In this document: positions 52,420 through 60,932 of the stretch, in pieces | Layout: every line of letters starts with the position of its first letter | How positions within the stretch are numbered: position 1 is the first letter of the stretch | NCBI GenBank assembly: GCA_014860225.1 | Contig: JACZKE010000014.1 | Coordinates: 1-64,000 of the forward strand | Source: Desulfuromonadales bacterium | GTDB taxonomy: Bacteria > Desulfobacterota > Desulfuromonadia > Desulfuromonadales > BM103 | DNA: 64,000 bases | Direction: 5' to 3' | The notes under the pieces: model-generated | Told to the model about the DNA's origin: nothing | What the model saw: the letters and a program-made list of their open reading frames with translations, nothing else | The model's database searches: none | Translations under genes and position numbers: made by a program

Positions 52420-52436
52420 TTGGAACGACTTTTGCT
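52420..52436 (+). promoter_or_regulatory. Sigma-54 promoter of the receiver-PilZ gene
   Basis: TTGGAACGACTTTTGCT matches YTGGCACG-N4-TTGCW apart from one base. Start near 52448, about 47 bases before the GTG start codon. Confidence 0.65.
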
Positions 52437-52494
52437 GTATTTTTAAGTGTTTATATCTACATGCTTGCCATGACATCTATTTCTGGAGGATCAA

Positions 52495-53196
52495 GTGACT
52501 CCCCCCCCAATAAAAATTCTCGCAGTGGACAACGAACAGTTGCTGCTGTGGGCCCTGCAACGGGCCTTTAAAGGACGCTCTCTCGACATCCAAACGGCAG
52601 CCTCAGCCGAGCAGGCGCTGGCCGAGATCGGCCAGGGCAGTTTTGACCTGTTCCTGCTCGGCTTCGACTGGCACGAGCAAAGCGATCTTCAGTTGCTGCA
52701 GACTGTCGATGAACACTGCCCGTACGTTCCGGTCATACTCATGACAACCTCCGCGGTGGACTCCGGCCAACTGAACGACGCCATCAGGGCAACGCGCAAG
52801 CACGGCGCCTGGCACCTCCTGGAAAAACCTTTCAGCCTCGACAGGATGCTCCAGCTCATCGAGGTGAATTTCCAGGACCAAGATAAGGCAAGGGCCTGCC
52901 AGGATGTTCAGGTGCAAGACTACGCCCATGAAAATCGTCACTACTATCGCCGTCCGCACGTGCAGCCGATCAACTTTTCGTTCAAGACCATTGTCGATGG
53001 CGAGTCCAGAAGGGTCGAGACGAAGGGGATTCTCACCGACATCAGCGACTGTGGCTCAGGGATGCTGGCGAATGTACAGCTGCAAGCGAACCAGGTGCTC
53101 AGCTTCGGGGATGATTTCGCCAAACGCAACGGGGTGGTCGCCTGGAGTGTTATGATTGCAGAAAATACTTACCGGTGTGGTTTACAGTTCTGCTGA
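52495..53196 (+). CDS. Receiver-like domain fused to PilZ domain
   Basis: 233 residues from GTG 52495, six bases after GGAGG. The first 125 residues are a response-regulator fold (ILAVDNEQ, VILMTTSA, LLEKPFS), but the phosphoacceptor strand reads DLFLLGFDW, with Gly where Asp is expected and an Asp two residues on. The C-terminal PilZ-like domain has DISDCGSG, fitting the (D/N)xSxxG half of the c-di-GMP site, while the RxxxR half is weak (YYRRPHVQ). So it may read c-di-GMP or act by protein contact. Divergent from the 12-heme gene. Confidence 0.75.
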   Translation: MTPPPIKILAVDNEQLLLWALQRAFKGRSLDIQTAASAEQALAEIGQGSFDLFLLGFDWHEQSDLQLLQTVDEHCPYVPVILMTTSAVDSGQLNDAIRATRKHGAWHLLEKPFSLDRMLQLIEVNFQDQDKARACQDVQVQDYAHENRHYYRRPHVQPINFSFKTIVDGESRRVETKGILTDISDCGSGMLANVQLQANQVLSFGDDFAKRNGVVAWSVMIAENTYRCGLQFC

Positions 53197-53236
53197 TTGC
53201 CACCAAGCACCAGACACCAAGTAAAAACTTATATCT

Positions 53237-53990
53237 GGTCTCAAGTGAGGCTCTGATTGGCTACTGAGAAACAGAAAAGCCAAAGAAATTGGCCGCTGAT
53301 CAAATCTGATGAACGCTGATCGGGCAAAAGCCAAAGACCAAAGACCAAAGACCAAAGACCAAAGTCTTATGGTTAAGCAATTCAACGATTCAACAGTTTT
53401 ACCTGATCAGCGTCCAAATAATAGGTGTTGCTTTAAGGTCAAAGGCAAATTTGCCGCCCACCTGCGCCAAGGCTATGGCGGACAGGCTGGTGAAAATCTA
53501 TCAAGGTCTATGGTTAACCAAAAGTATTGTGTCCTGATTCCCCAAACAATAAAAGCATGGAACCACTGAGCCACTGAGAACACAGAGAAAACCATAAAGC
53601 TTTGGGTTTAAAACCATTAGGATTTTGCCTTTCTCAGTGATCTCAGTGTCTCAGTGGTGAATAGCTTTTGACTGTGTAGATTTTCATAGATCTTGATCAG
53701 CCTGTCCGCCGAGCATGATCCGCCGTAGCCTTGGCGGAGGCGGAAGCTTTAGCGAAGGAGGACGGCTAAATAAAGGTTTTGGTTTAAAGTTTGATCAGCG
53801 TTCATCAGATTTGATTGCCTCGGGGCACCTACTGTTGGCTGCGTCCAATTGAGGTTTTGAGATTCAACAATTCAACAGTTTTTTTGCCCTATCAGCCCTG
53901 ATCAGATTGTATCTGCGGCCAATTTAGCCTTTGCTGTTTTTTGCGACTTGAGTTCTCTCATAGCTGTTTACTGGAGTTTTGTAGATAACC
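53237..53990. mobile_element. MITE-like element, copy 3, split by other repeats
   Basis: 53237-53395 matches the left part of the element (GTCTCAAGTGAGGCTCTGAT, GGCCGCTGATCAAATCTGA, GACCAAA tandem), without the GGTTATCTAC end. 53886-53990 matches the right part and ends GTAGATAACC. Between them lie the GCCAAGGCTATGGCGGACA and CACTGAG modules, including an inverted copy of 2025-2210. This looks like repeats inserted within a repeat. No gene seen. Confidence 0.55.
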
Positions 53991-54079
53991 AAGAACTTAT
54001 ATAATTCCTGAAAACATCATAATTCCGGGATTAAGGAGAACGCTTATTACCTGTAAAGTGCTTACCCTGTAAAATGCTC

Positions 54080-54440
54080 TTTTTGGTGCCTTGGTGTCTT
54101 GGTGGCTAATCGTTTCATACTCACTTGAGTGAAGCGCATGTCCATATAAAGTCTGTTTAAATCGCCATCGCGATCCGTGCAAAAGATTAAAATCTTTGCT
54201 TTACACCTGCCGATTATTATATACGTATCCTTGGCTTATAACCAAAACAAAGGCTACGGACAAACCAACGCAAAGACGCTAAGGGTAAAGAAAGTCGCAA
54301 AGAAAATATTATATTTTTCGGTCCTATAACCCAAAAGAAAGTTTAACGCAGAGTCGCTGAGGTGAAGGACTAAAGCTAAGTCATTTTTTCCCAAAAAGAG
54401 GTATTTCCTCTGCGTTCTCTGCGTCTCTGCGTTAATTATT
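54080..54440. repeat. Further fold-back repeats before the PhnD-like gene
   Basis: TTTGGTGCCTTGGTGTCTTGG (54086-54106) belongs to the family seen at 46333. TTTAACGCAGAGTCGCTGAG (54341-54360) faces CTCTGCGTCTCTGCGTTAA (54417-54435), like the repeat at 12130. No gene or clear promoter. Confidence 0.5.
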
Positions 54441-54518
54441 GGATTGACCTTTGTTTGGTTTATAGATCCTCACTATCGTTTCAGGCCACCATCTTCACTA
54501 TTGAGCAATAATCTACCG

Positions 54519-55466
54519 ATGATCCCATTTATGCGCCAACCGTTGACCGCCAGTTTGACCGGACTGGGTTTATTTTGCCTGCTCTGCCTGCTTCCGGTCG
54601 GCTGCAGCCAGCAGGAGTCGTCGCCAGTGGCGGAGCAGCAGAACGCGGGCTTGACAACACTGACCATCGGCCTGATCCCTGAACAGAATATTTTTGCCCA
54701 GAAAAAACGTTATGAGCCATTGCTGGCCTATCTTGCCAAACAGCTTGATGTGGCCATTGAAATCCGCATTTTGCCGCGCTACGGCAACATCATCGACAAC
54801 TTCAACGAACTCGGGCTGGACGGAGCCTTTTTCGGCAGCTTCACCGGAGCCCTGGCCATCGACAAGCTGGGGGTCGAGCCCCTGGCAAGACCGCAATATC
54901 TCAACGGCAGCTCCACCTATTACGGCATGGTGTTCATCAGAAAAGACAGCGGCATCCGCACCGCCCGGGACATGCAGGGCAAGCGGATGGTATTTGTTGA
55001 CAGGGCGACGACCGCCGGCTACCTGCTGCCGCTGAGTTTTTTCAGAACCATTGGCATCGAAAATTATACGACCTGGTTCGACAAATATTATTTCAGCGGC
55101 ACCCATGAAGATGCCATCAACGACGTACTGAACGGTTTTGCCGATATCGGCGCAGCCAAAGATACGGTCTTCTACCGGATGGCAGCAAGCGACACGCGGA
55201 TTGCCCGGGATCTCGAGATTCTCGCGACGTCTCCCCACGTTCCGGCCAACGGCCTGGCAGTCCGCCACGACTTGCCGGATAGCCTCAAGCAAGCACTGCA
55301 GCAACAACTGTTAACCTTACATCAGAATGATCAGGGTCGGCAGATACTGAAAATCCTGGAGGTTGGTAAATTTCTCAAAACGTCGCGTGAGGACTATCAA
55401 CCGGTATTCGATTACGCCACCGCCATCGGACTCGACCTTAAAACCTACAATTACCTCAACGACTGA
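54519..55466 (+). CDS. PhnD-like periplasmic binding lipoprotein
   Basis: About 315 residues from ATG 54519; the frame is open to 54444, and no strong ribosome site decides. Lipobox LLPVGC. The fold marks TIGLIPEQNIFAQKKRYEPL, GAFFGSFTGALAID, YYGMVFIRKDSGI and KRMVFVDRATTAGYLLPLS are those of PhnD/phosphite-binding proteins. No ABC permease or ATPase is encoded nearby. Instead a sensor kinase follows 14 bases on, so it likely acts as a ligand sensor for the kinase. Confidence 0.85.
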   Translation: MIPFMRQPLTASLTGLGLFCLLCLLPVGCSQQESSPVAEQQNAGLTTLTIGLIPEQNIFAQKKRYEPLLAYLAKQLDVAIEIRILPRYGNIIDNFNELGLDGAFFGSFTGALAIDKLGVEPLARPQYLNGSSTYYGMVFIRKDSGIRTARDMQGKRMVFVDRATTAGYLLPLSFFRTIGIENYTTWFDKYYFSGTHEDAINDVLNGFADIGAAKDTVFYRMAASDTRIARDLEILATSPHVPANGLAVRHDLPDSLKQALQQQLLTLHQNDQGRQILKILEVGKFLKTSREDYQPVFDYATAIGLDLKTYNYLND

Positions 55467-55480
55467 CAGTATAAACGCCT

Positions 55481-57319
55481 ATGAAAAAACATGTTCTGGT
55501 CGGCTTAAGCCTCATGCTTGCCTGTTTTATCGCCGGCGGGGTATATATCGTGATCTCCATCCAGGAGGTCACCAACAAGCTGGAGAATGTCATATCTTTC
55601 CACCAGGTCGAATTCCTCCGCGAGAACCTGGAACATCATATCAAATCTGTCCAGACGGGCCTGCTGCTGCAGGGGTCGCCTCACGCGAGTCCCTTTTATG
55701 AATCGATTGCCCAGATCGAAAATATGGAAAAGTCCGGCGCTAAGTGTTTGAGTTGCCACCATTCTCCGCAGATCACCGAGCAACTGACTGAATTGCAGGG
55801 AAGAATCGATCACTATATGAAGCTGTTGAGCAGCACGCTGACCATCCGCTCCAGCAGTGAGCGGCTTGAAAACGCCCGGGTGCAGGCCTTTGACCATGGG
55901 GAAAACCTGCTGAAAAACGTGCAGTCGCTGTCGGTCGCTTCGGCCGACAAAATCGACCTGCGGATCAAGAAGATTCATCGCGACATAACCGGGGCCAAAC
56001 ACCTGCTGATGACATGCATTGTGCTCGGCCCGATCGCCATTTTGTGGATTACGGCATTTTTTCTCAAACGTTTCACCGGCTCCGTCAATACCCTGCTGAG
56101 CGCAACGAACACTCTGGAACAGGGCGATCTGGATTTTCGTATCGAAGATCAGACCCTCAAAGACGAATTCCGCGTCCTGGCCAATTCCATCAACGGCATG
56201 GCCAAATCCCTGCAGGAAGAGCGCAAGAAGCTCGCATCGATGTACCAACTCCACCAGACCCTGTTCGAATCGTCCGGTGACGCCATCATGATCACCAGCC
56301 TCGAAGGCGATCGCTCGGGGCGGATCATCTCGGCCAATACAGCGGCATCCAAACTTTACGGATACACCAGCGACGAACTGCTGGGCATGGATGTCTCCAG
56401 CCTCGTTCCCGAAGGCAAGGTCAATCAGTTCCAGGAACGGGTCAAAACCGTGATCGATGGTGGCTGGTCTCGTCAGAGAGTTCATCGCGTGAGAAAGGAC
56501 GGCACACGGTTCCCGATCGACCTGAGCATGGGCATGCTGACGCTGGACGAACAGAAGCATGTGCTCTCCTTCTGCAGGGACATCACCGATCAGCTGCATG
56601 CAGAAGAAGAGTTGCAGCGCGCCAACCAGATGGCCCTGGTCGGCCAGATGGCGGCCGGCCTGGCACACGAGATCAAGAATCCGCTGGCCGGCATCAAGAT
56701 CTCGCTCGATGTGCTGGCCGACGAACTCGAGCTGCAGCTGGAGGACAAGGAACTCTTTGCCAGGATCATCAACGAAGTCGGCCGTATGGAGAAGCTTCTC
56801 AAGAGCCTGTTGAACTATGCGCGGCCGCCGCAACCCCAGTTTGACCAGGTCGACATCAGCCAGCTGCTCGGCAGTTCGCTGAAAAACGCCGAAGTGGCCG
56901 CCGCCGGGAAAAGCAATCTCTCCGTACGTTTCCAAAGCCATTTCGCAAAGGATTTACCATTAGTGGAAGTTGATTCGGCCCAGATGCAGCAGGTTTTCCT
57001 GAACATCCTGCTCAACGCCGTCGACGCCATCGAGGCCGAGGGCACGATTACCGTCAGCACCCATGCAGAAGGCGACGATCACTTCCGCATCCAGATTTCC
57101 GACACCGGCAAAGGCATGTCGGAGGCAGCGCTGGAGAAGATCTTTACCCCCTTCTTCACTACCAAGACCAAGGGGACCGGCCTCGGTCTGTCGATCTGCA
57201 AACGGCTTATCGAACAGCACGACGGCAAGATCGTGGTGACCAGCCAGATCGAAAAGAGCACTTCATTTATCATGACCCTGCCGCTGGAACAAAAAAACCG
57301 GGAGTCACTGCATGCATAA
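55481..57319 (+). CDS. Heme-motif PAS sensor histidine kinase
   Basis: 612 residues. Helix 1 (about 5-27), a periplasmic sensor region carrying one c-type heme motif CLSCH (89-93), helix 2 (about 174-195), HAMP (196-247), PAS (255-370) and a HisKA with AHEIKNPL (phospho-His near 396). A complete HATPase follows, with NILLNAVDAI, DTGKGMSE and GTGLGLSIC. The heme suggests sensing redox state or a gas, and the upstream PhnD-like lipoprotein suggests a second input. Overlaps the response regulator gene by eight bases. Confidence 0.9.
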   Translation: MKKHVLVGLSLMLACFIAGGVYIVISIQEVTNKLENVISFHQVEFLRENLEHHIKSVQTGLLLQGSPHASPFYESIAQIENMEKSGAKCLSCHHSPQITEQLTELQGRIDHYMKLLSSTLTIRSSSERLENARVQAFDHGENLLKNVQSLSVASADKIDLRIKKIHRDITGAKHLLMTCIVLGPIAILWITAFFLKRFTGSVNTLLSATNTLEQGDLDFRIEDQTLKDEFRVLANSINGMAKSLQEERKKLASMYQLHQTLFESSGDAIMITSLEGDRSGRIISANTAASKLYGYTSDELLGMDVSSLVPEGKVNQFQERVKTVIDGGWSRQRVHRVRKDGTRFPIDLSMGMLTLDEQKHVLSFCRDITDQLHAEEELQRANQMALVGQMAAGLAHEIKNPLAGIKISLDVLADELELQLEDKELFARIINEVGRMEKLLKSLLNYARPPQPQFDQVDISQLLGSSLKNAEVAAAGKSNLSVRFQSHFAKDLPLVEVDSAQMQQVFLNILLNAVDAIEAEGTITVSTHAEGDDHFRIQISDTGKGMSEAALEKIFTPFFTTKTKGTGLGLSICKRLIEQHDGKIVVTSQIEKSTSFIMTLPLEQKNRESLHA

Positions 57320-58709
57320 CAAAGGACGCATTTTTCTGCTGGACGACGACGAGCTGATCATCAGCATGTTGTCCAGGGCCTTGTTCAAGGAAGGCTATGA
57401 AACTCATATGCTCAGCAGCCCGATTGGGGCGGTCGAAAAGATCTGCGCCTGGCAGCCACACGCCCTGCTGCTCGACGTCGACCTAGGCGAGGGACCGAAC
57501 GGCCTCGACCTGCTTGAGATGCTGCAGGCGGAAGAGATTGATTTCCCGGTCATCATGCTCACCGCCGACGACTCAGCGGAATCAGCGATCCGGGCAATGC
57601 GCAATGGCGCCGCGGATTACCTGAACAAGCCCTTTAATATCGAAGAAGTAAAGATTGTCCTCGAAAAGCTGCTGGCCAACAGCCGCCTGAAGAGTGAAGT
57701 TGAATACCTGAAAAAATCAACCTCCGCAACCATCGGCCGAACCTTCATCGGTGAATCGGCGATTATTAGCAGACTGCTCGCGAACGCCCACAAGATTGCC
57801 GCTGCCGGCGTGCAATCGGTTCTCATTACCGGCAAGTCCGGCACCGGCAAGGAAGTTTTGGCCCGCAATCTTCACTACTGGCGTTTCGGCGAGCGCAAAG
57901 ATTATGAGAGCGTGCCCTATATTGCCATCAACTGCACTGCCCTGCCGGAGAACCTGATCGAAGGGGAGCTGTTCGGCCACGTCAAGGGTGCTTTTACCGA
58001 TGCCAAAGGCGACAAGAAGGGGGTGTTCGAGCTGGCCGACGGCGGCACCCTGCTCCTCGACGAAATCGGCGACATGAAGCCGGAGCTGCAGGGCAAGCTG
58101 CTGCGGGTGCTGGAGGAAAGGACGGTGCGCCGGATCGGCGGCAAGGTCGACCAGCCGATCGACGTGAATATCATCGCTGCCACCAACCGGGACCTGAAGA
58201 AAGCAGTCAGCGATGGGGTGTTCCGGGAAGACCTTTATTATCGCCTGACCTCGTTTGCCGTTGAGCTCCCCCAACTCAAGGCACGCGGAGACGACGTCCT
58301 GCTGCTGACCACGCACTTCCTGCAGAATTTTGCCAATAAATATTCCAAACCGCCGATTACCCAGATCGCGAAAGATGCTGAAGAGCTCTTGACTGCTTAT
58401 GACTGGCCGGGCAATGTCCGTGAGCTGCGCAATGTGATGGAACGCTGTGTCGTTATGGAAAACACCGATACACTCACCGCTGAACTCCTGCCACTTGATA
58501 TCGGCGGCAGGCAGCAGCAATTTGCCGATCGCAGGAGAAGATTCCAGGCGATTATCCCGGATGAGGGGATATCGCTCGAAACCGTCGAAAAGGAGTACAT
58601 CAAACTGGCCCTGGAACGCACCGGCAACAACATGACCAAAGCAGCAAAACTGCTGCAGGTTAGTTATGATACGCTGAGATATCAGGCGAAGAAGTATGAT
58701 CTGACTTGA
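57312..58709 (+). CDS. NtrC-family sigma-54-dependent response regulator
   Basis: 465 residues. Receiver with Asp pair DDDE (10-13), phosphoacceptor D55 (LLLDVDL) and K106. The AAA+ domain has Walker A GKSGTGKE (174-181), the sigma-54-contacting GAFTDA (226-231) and Walker B TLLLDEIGD. A Fis-type helix-turn-helix closes it (TKAAKLLQVSYDTLRYQAKK). It activates sigma-54 RNA polymerase after phosphorylation by the heme kinase. The sigma-54 type promoters of the cytochrome genes here are obvious candidate targets. Confidence 0.93.
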   Translation: MHNKGRIFLLDDDELIISMLSRALFKEGYETHMLSSPIGAVEKICAWQPHALLLDVDLGEGPNGLDLLEMLQAEEIDFPVIMLTADDSAESAIRAMRNGAADYLNKPFNIEEVKIVLEKLLANSRLKSEVEYLKKSTSATIGRTFIGESAIISRLLANAHKIAAAGVQSVLITGKSGTGKEVLARNLHYWRFGERKDYESVPYIAINCTALPENLIEGELFGHVKGAFTDAKGDKKGVFELADGGTLLLDEIGDMKPELQGKLLRVLEERTVRRIGGKVDQPIDVNIIAATNRDLKKAVSDGVFREDLYYRLTSFAVELPQLKARGDDVLLLTTHFLQNFANKYSKPPITQIAKDAEELLTAYDWPGNVRELRNVMERCVVMENTDTLTAELLPLDIGGRQQQFADRRRRFQAIIPDEGISLETVEKEYIKLALERTGNNMTKAAKLLQVSYDTLRYQAKKYDLT

Positions 58710-58741
58710 GTTTTCGTTTTTGATTATCCTGACACAGGGGG

Positions 58742-58775
58742 AGGTCTACACATTTTTTGTGGAATGTGTAGACCT
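58742..58775 (+). terminator. Hairpin after the response regulator gene
   Basis: AGGTCTACACATT (58742-58754) pairs perfectly with AATGTGTAGACCT (58763-58775). It starts 33 bases after the stop codon; there is no T-run downstream. Confidence 0.55.
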
Positions 58776-58896
58776 GGCCCTGAATCCGAAAGTGTCAAAC
58801 GAAGACTTGACCCCTTTTCCGCCCCCGGCACCGACAGCCCCCTGGTTGCAACGATTCTTGCGAAACAAAAAAATGGCAAAGAAAGAGGGAAATTGC

Positions 58897-58937
58897 TTGA
58901 CAATGCCCAATCAGGGCATCATCATGCCCAAAATGGG
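58897..58937 (+). promoter_or_regulatory. Promoter/operator of the MNT-HEPN pair
   Basis: TTGACA (58897-58902) is followed by the palindrome ATGCCC-AATCA-GGGCAT (58903-58919) and a second one, CCCA-AAA-TGGG (58927-58937). The -10 box is weak. Palindromes on the promoter fit autorepression by the helix-turn-helix of the first gene. Confidence 0.45.
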
Positions 58938-59571
58938 AACAAAAAAGACCGACATAAACCTCACTGGCGATCAGACTCAAACCACCGGTTTGGGGGATGC
59001 CCTGTTTACGACAACGCAACAAAGAATACTTGGTTATCTGTTTGGACAGCCCTCCCGCAGTTTTTTCGGCAATGAACTCATTCAACTGACCGGGTCTGGT
59101 TCCGGCGGAGTTCAGCGTGAACTCAAACGCCTGGTGGAAAGCGGTTTGGTCACTGTCCGACAGATCGGCAACCAAAAGCACTACCAGGCGAACCCGACTG
59201 CGCCGATCTTCTCCGAACTGTGTGGCATCGTGCAAAAAACCTTTGGACTGGCGACGCCACTTCGGGAAGCTTTAGCACCTCTGGACAATCAGATCCAGGC
59301 CGCCTTTATCTTCGGTTCGATCGCAAAACGAGCGGACACTGTCGAAAGCGATATTGACCTTTTGATTCTCAGTGACACTTTGGGCTATGCCGATGTGATG
59401 GCAATACTGTACAAACCCGAGGAGCAGTTGCAACGGAAAATCAACCCGACACTCTATTCATTCGAGGAGTTGCTGATACGGCTTCGGGAAGGCAACGCCT
59501 TTGTGACCCGCATAATCCAGCAACCGAAAATCTGGCTGAAGGGAAATGTACATGACCTCCCCACTGGATAA
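58924..59571 (+). CDS. HTH-linked minimal nucleotidyltransferase (MNT antitoxin)
   Basis: About 215 residues from ATG 58924, with AGGG about seven bases upstream; ATG 58903 and 58933 are options, and the frame is open to 58720. A winged helix-turn-helix (TTQQRILGYLFGQPS, GGVQRELKRLVESGLV) is followed by a nucleotidyltransferase core GSIAKRADTVESDIDLLIL, with the GS...DxD catalytic pattern. Such proteins AMPylate the partner HEPN toxin to silence it. The gene overlaps the HEPN gene by 20 bases. Confidence 0.8.
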   Translation: MPKMGTKKTDINLTGDQTQTTGLGDALFTTTQQRILGYLFGQPSRSFFGNELIQLTGSGSGGVQRELKRLVESGLVTVRQIGNQKHYQANPTAPIFSELCGIVQKTFGLATPLREALAPLDNQIQAAFIFGSIAKRADTVESDIDLLILSDTLGYADVMAILYKPEEQLQRKINPTLYSFEELLIRLREGNAFVTRIIQQPKIWLKGNVHDLPTG

Positions 59572-59953
59572 CATGACCGGACCCGGGAAGATGCTCAGCA
59601 AAGAGCCGGCCGATTCCCGAGAGTTCCAGGGGCTGGTCCATTCAGGGCAAGCTCGGCTGAAAGACGCAGCAAATACGGATAATTCACTGGAGGGCCGCTT
59701 TGACCTCGTCTACAACGCCGCCCATGCCCTTTGTCTTGCAGCCTTGCGCTGGCACGGCTACCGGCCTGCCAACCGCTATATTGTTTTCCAAGTATTACCA
59801 CATACGCTGGGTTTGGGCCCCGAAGTGTGGCGCGTCCTGGCCAAGGGCCATGAAGTTCGTAATTTAAGTGAATACGAAGGCATGCAGAATGTAGAAAAAA
59901 GGCTTGTCGAAGATCTTGTTGCCGAAGCTGTCGATAAACTCTCCCTCCCCTAA
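59552..59953 (+). CDS. HEPN-like toxin/partner protein
   Basis: About 133 residues from ATG 59552; ATG 59546 is too close to AGGGAA. An all-helical protein with RFDLVYNAAHALCLAALRWH and KGHEVRNLSEYEG near the C-terminus, as in HEPN proteins that pair with MNT nucleotidyltransferases. The strict Rx4-6H RNase motif is not obvious, so RNase activity is uncertain. Confidence 0.65.
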   Translation: MTSPLDNMTGPGKMLSKEPADSREFQGLVHSGQARLKDAANTDNSLEGRFDLVYNAAHALCLAALRWHGYRPANRYIVFQVLPHTLGLGPEVWRVLAKGHEVRNLSEYEGMQNVEKRLVEDLVAEAVDKLSLP

Positions 59954-60093
59954 AGCAAAAAAACACATTAAAATTTATTCTGTCCCCAAAATGGCCACTC
60001 CAAGGCTGTTTTTAGAGAATAGGTCTGGGACTTTCTCAAGCAATTACATATGGTTGCACGGTTCTGTCTCGGCATTCAATTGGAGAACAGTGA

Positions 60094-60400
60094 TTGTTGA
60101 CTGTTGACTGTTGACTAGTCACGGATTTCACAATAAAAACACAACCGCAGGCGCTGCGCCCTGCACCCGCCTGGCTTTCTTTTTATCCCGCCGAAAAGAA
60201 AGTCAGCAAAGAAAACGGCGTCCATGGCATGGAGCATTTCTTGCGCGAAGCGTTCTGTGGTGTGAACTATCAGCGTTTCCGGGAACAACAGAGTGCTGTT
60301 TTGTAACAAAAAAAGGGGGCCGATTTTGGCTTACTTTTTGGCGGCTTGCAAAAAGTAAGGCGTCTGGCGGGACGCGACCCGTCGGTGTTGCTTGATACGA
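60094..60400. repeat. Composite dispersed repeat before the tRNA
   Basis: Begins with a TTGACTG tandem (60094-60115) facing TAGTCACG. Then the reverse complement of 1231-1326 (60142-60234), a CTTACTTTTTGGCGGCTTGC fold-back, and GGCGGGACGCGACCCG (60367-60382), a copy of the terminator-like core seen at 3663 and 10093. No gene is supported here. Confidence 0.6.
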
Positions 60401-60429
60401 CAAACACAAAAAACAGTTGACTGCAATAA

Positions 60430-60560
60430 ACCAGACACTGAGATCACTGAGAAAGGCAAGAAAGAAAGGCAAGATCCGCTTTCGCCAAGGCTACGGCGGA
60501 CCAAGTTCGGCGGTCAGGCTGATCAAGATCTATGAAAATATGCACAGTCAATCAACTACC
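60430..60560. repeat. Composite dispersed repeat (third copy of the 2025-2210 family)
   Basis: CCAGACACTGAGATCACTGAG, then CGCCAAGGCTACGGCGGACC and GATCAAGATCTATGAAAATA repeat the modules of 2025-2210. Non-coding. Confidence 0.6.
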
Positions 60561-60581
60561 AAACACGCCCTATACGCAACC

Positions 60582-60624
60582 AAAAAAACGAAAGGCCTGA
60601 AATCTTCAATGATTTCAGACCTTT
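60582..60624 (-). terminator. Terminator of tRNA-Leu
   Basis: On the minus strand AAAGGTCTGAAATC (60624-60611) pairs with GATTTCAGGCCTTT (60604-60591) through one G-U pair, followed by CGTTTTTTTGG. It begins ten bases after the CCA end. Confidence 0.8.
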
Positions 60625-60633
60625 GCTTGTGTG

Positions 60634-60720
60634 TGGTGCCGAAGGGGAGACTCGAACTCCCACGTTCATACGAACACTAGACCCTGAACCTAGCGTGTCT
60701 ACCAATTCCACCACTTCGGC
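60634..60720 (-). tRNA. tRNA-Leu (anticodon CAG)
   Basis: On the minus strand the acceptor GCCGAAG pairs with CTTCGGC and is followed by A-CCA encoded in the genome. The D-arm GGAATTGGTAGAC, the anticodon loop within CTAGGTTCAGGGTCTAG and a long variable arm (GTTCGTATGAAC) are typical of class II tRNA-Leu. T-arm GGGAGTTCGAGTCTCCC. Total 87 bases. Confidence 0.95.
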
Positions 60721-60932
60721 ATTGAAGCGAGGGCAATTTATAGCAAAAGGGAAAATGCAATGCAATAGAAAAATCGGGGCTGGCGGCTGTGGGCTGGCGG
60801 CTGGGGGCTGGCTGTTGGTTGTGACCCCGTACCCAAAAACTTTTCCGCATCAAGATTACCTCATGATTTCCCCTGATTTTAAAGAATCAATCGCCAATCA
60901 TGAAGTAATCACGAAGCATTTTTTTACCCCTT

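Noticed and set aside
52311-52571. 86-residue frame with one hydrophobic helix before the receiver-PilZ gene
   Set aside because: It runs over the sigma-54 type promoter and 77 bases into the next gene, which has a far better start signal.
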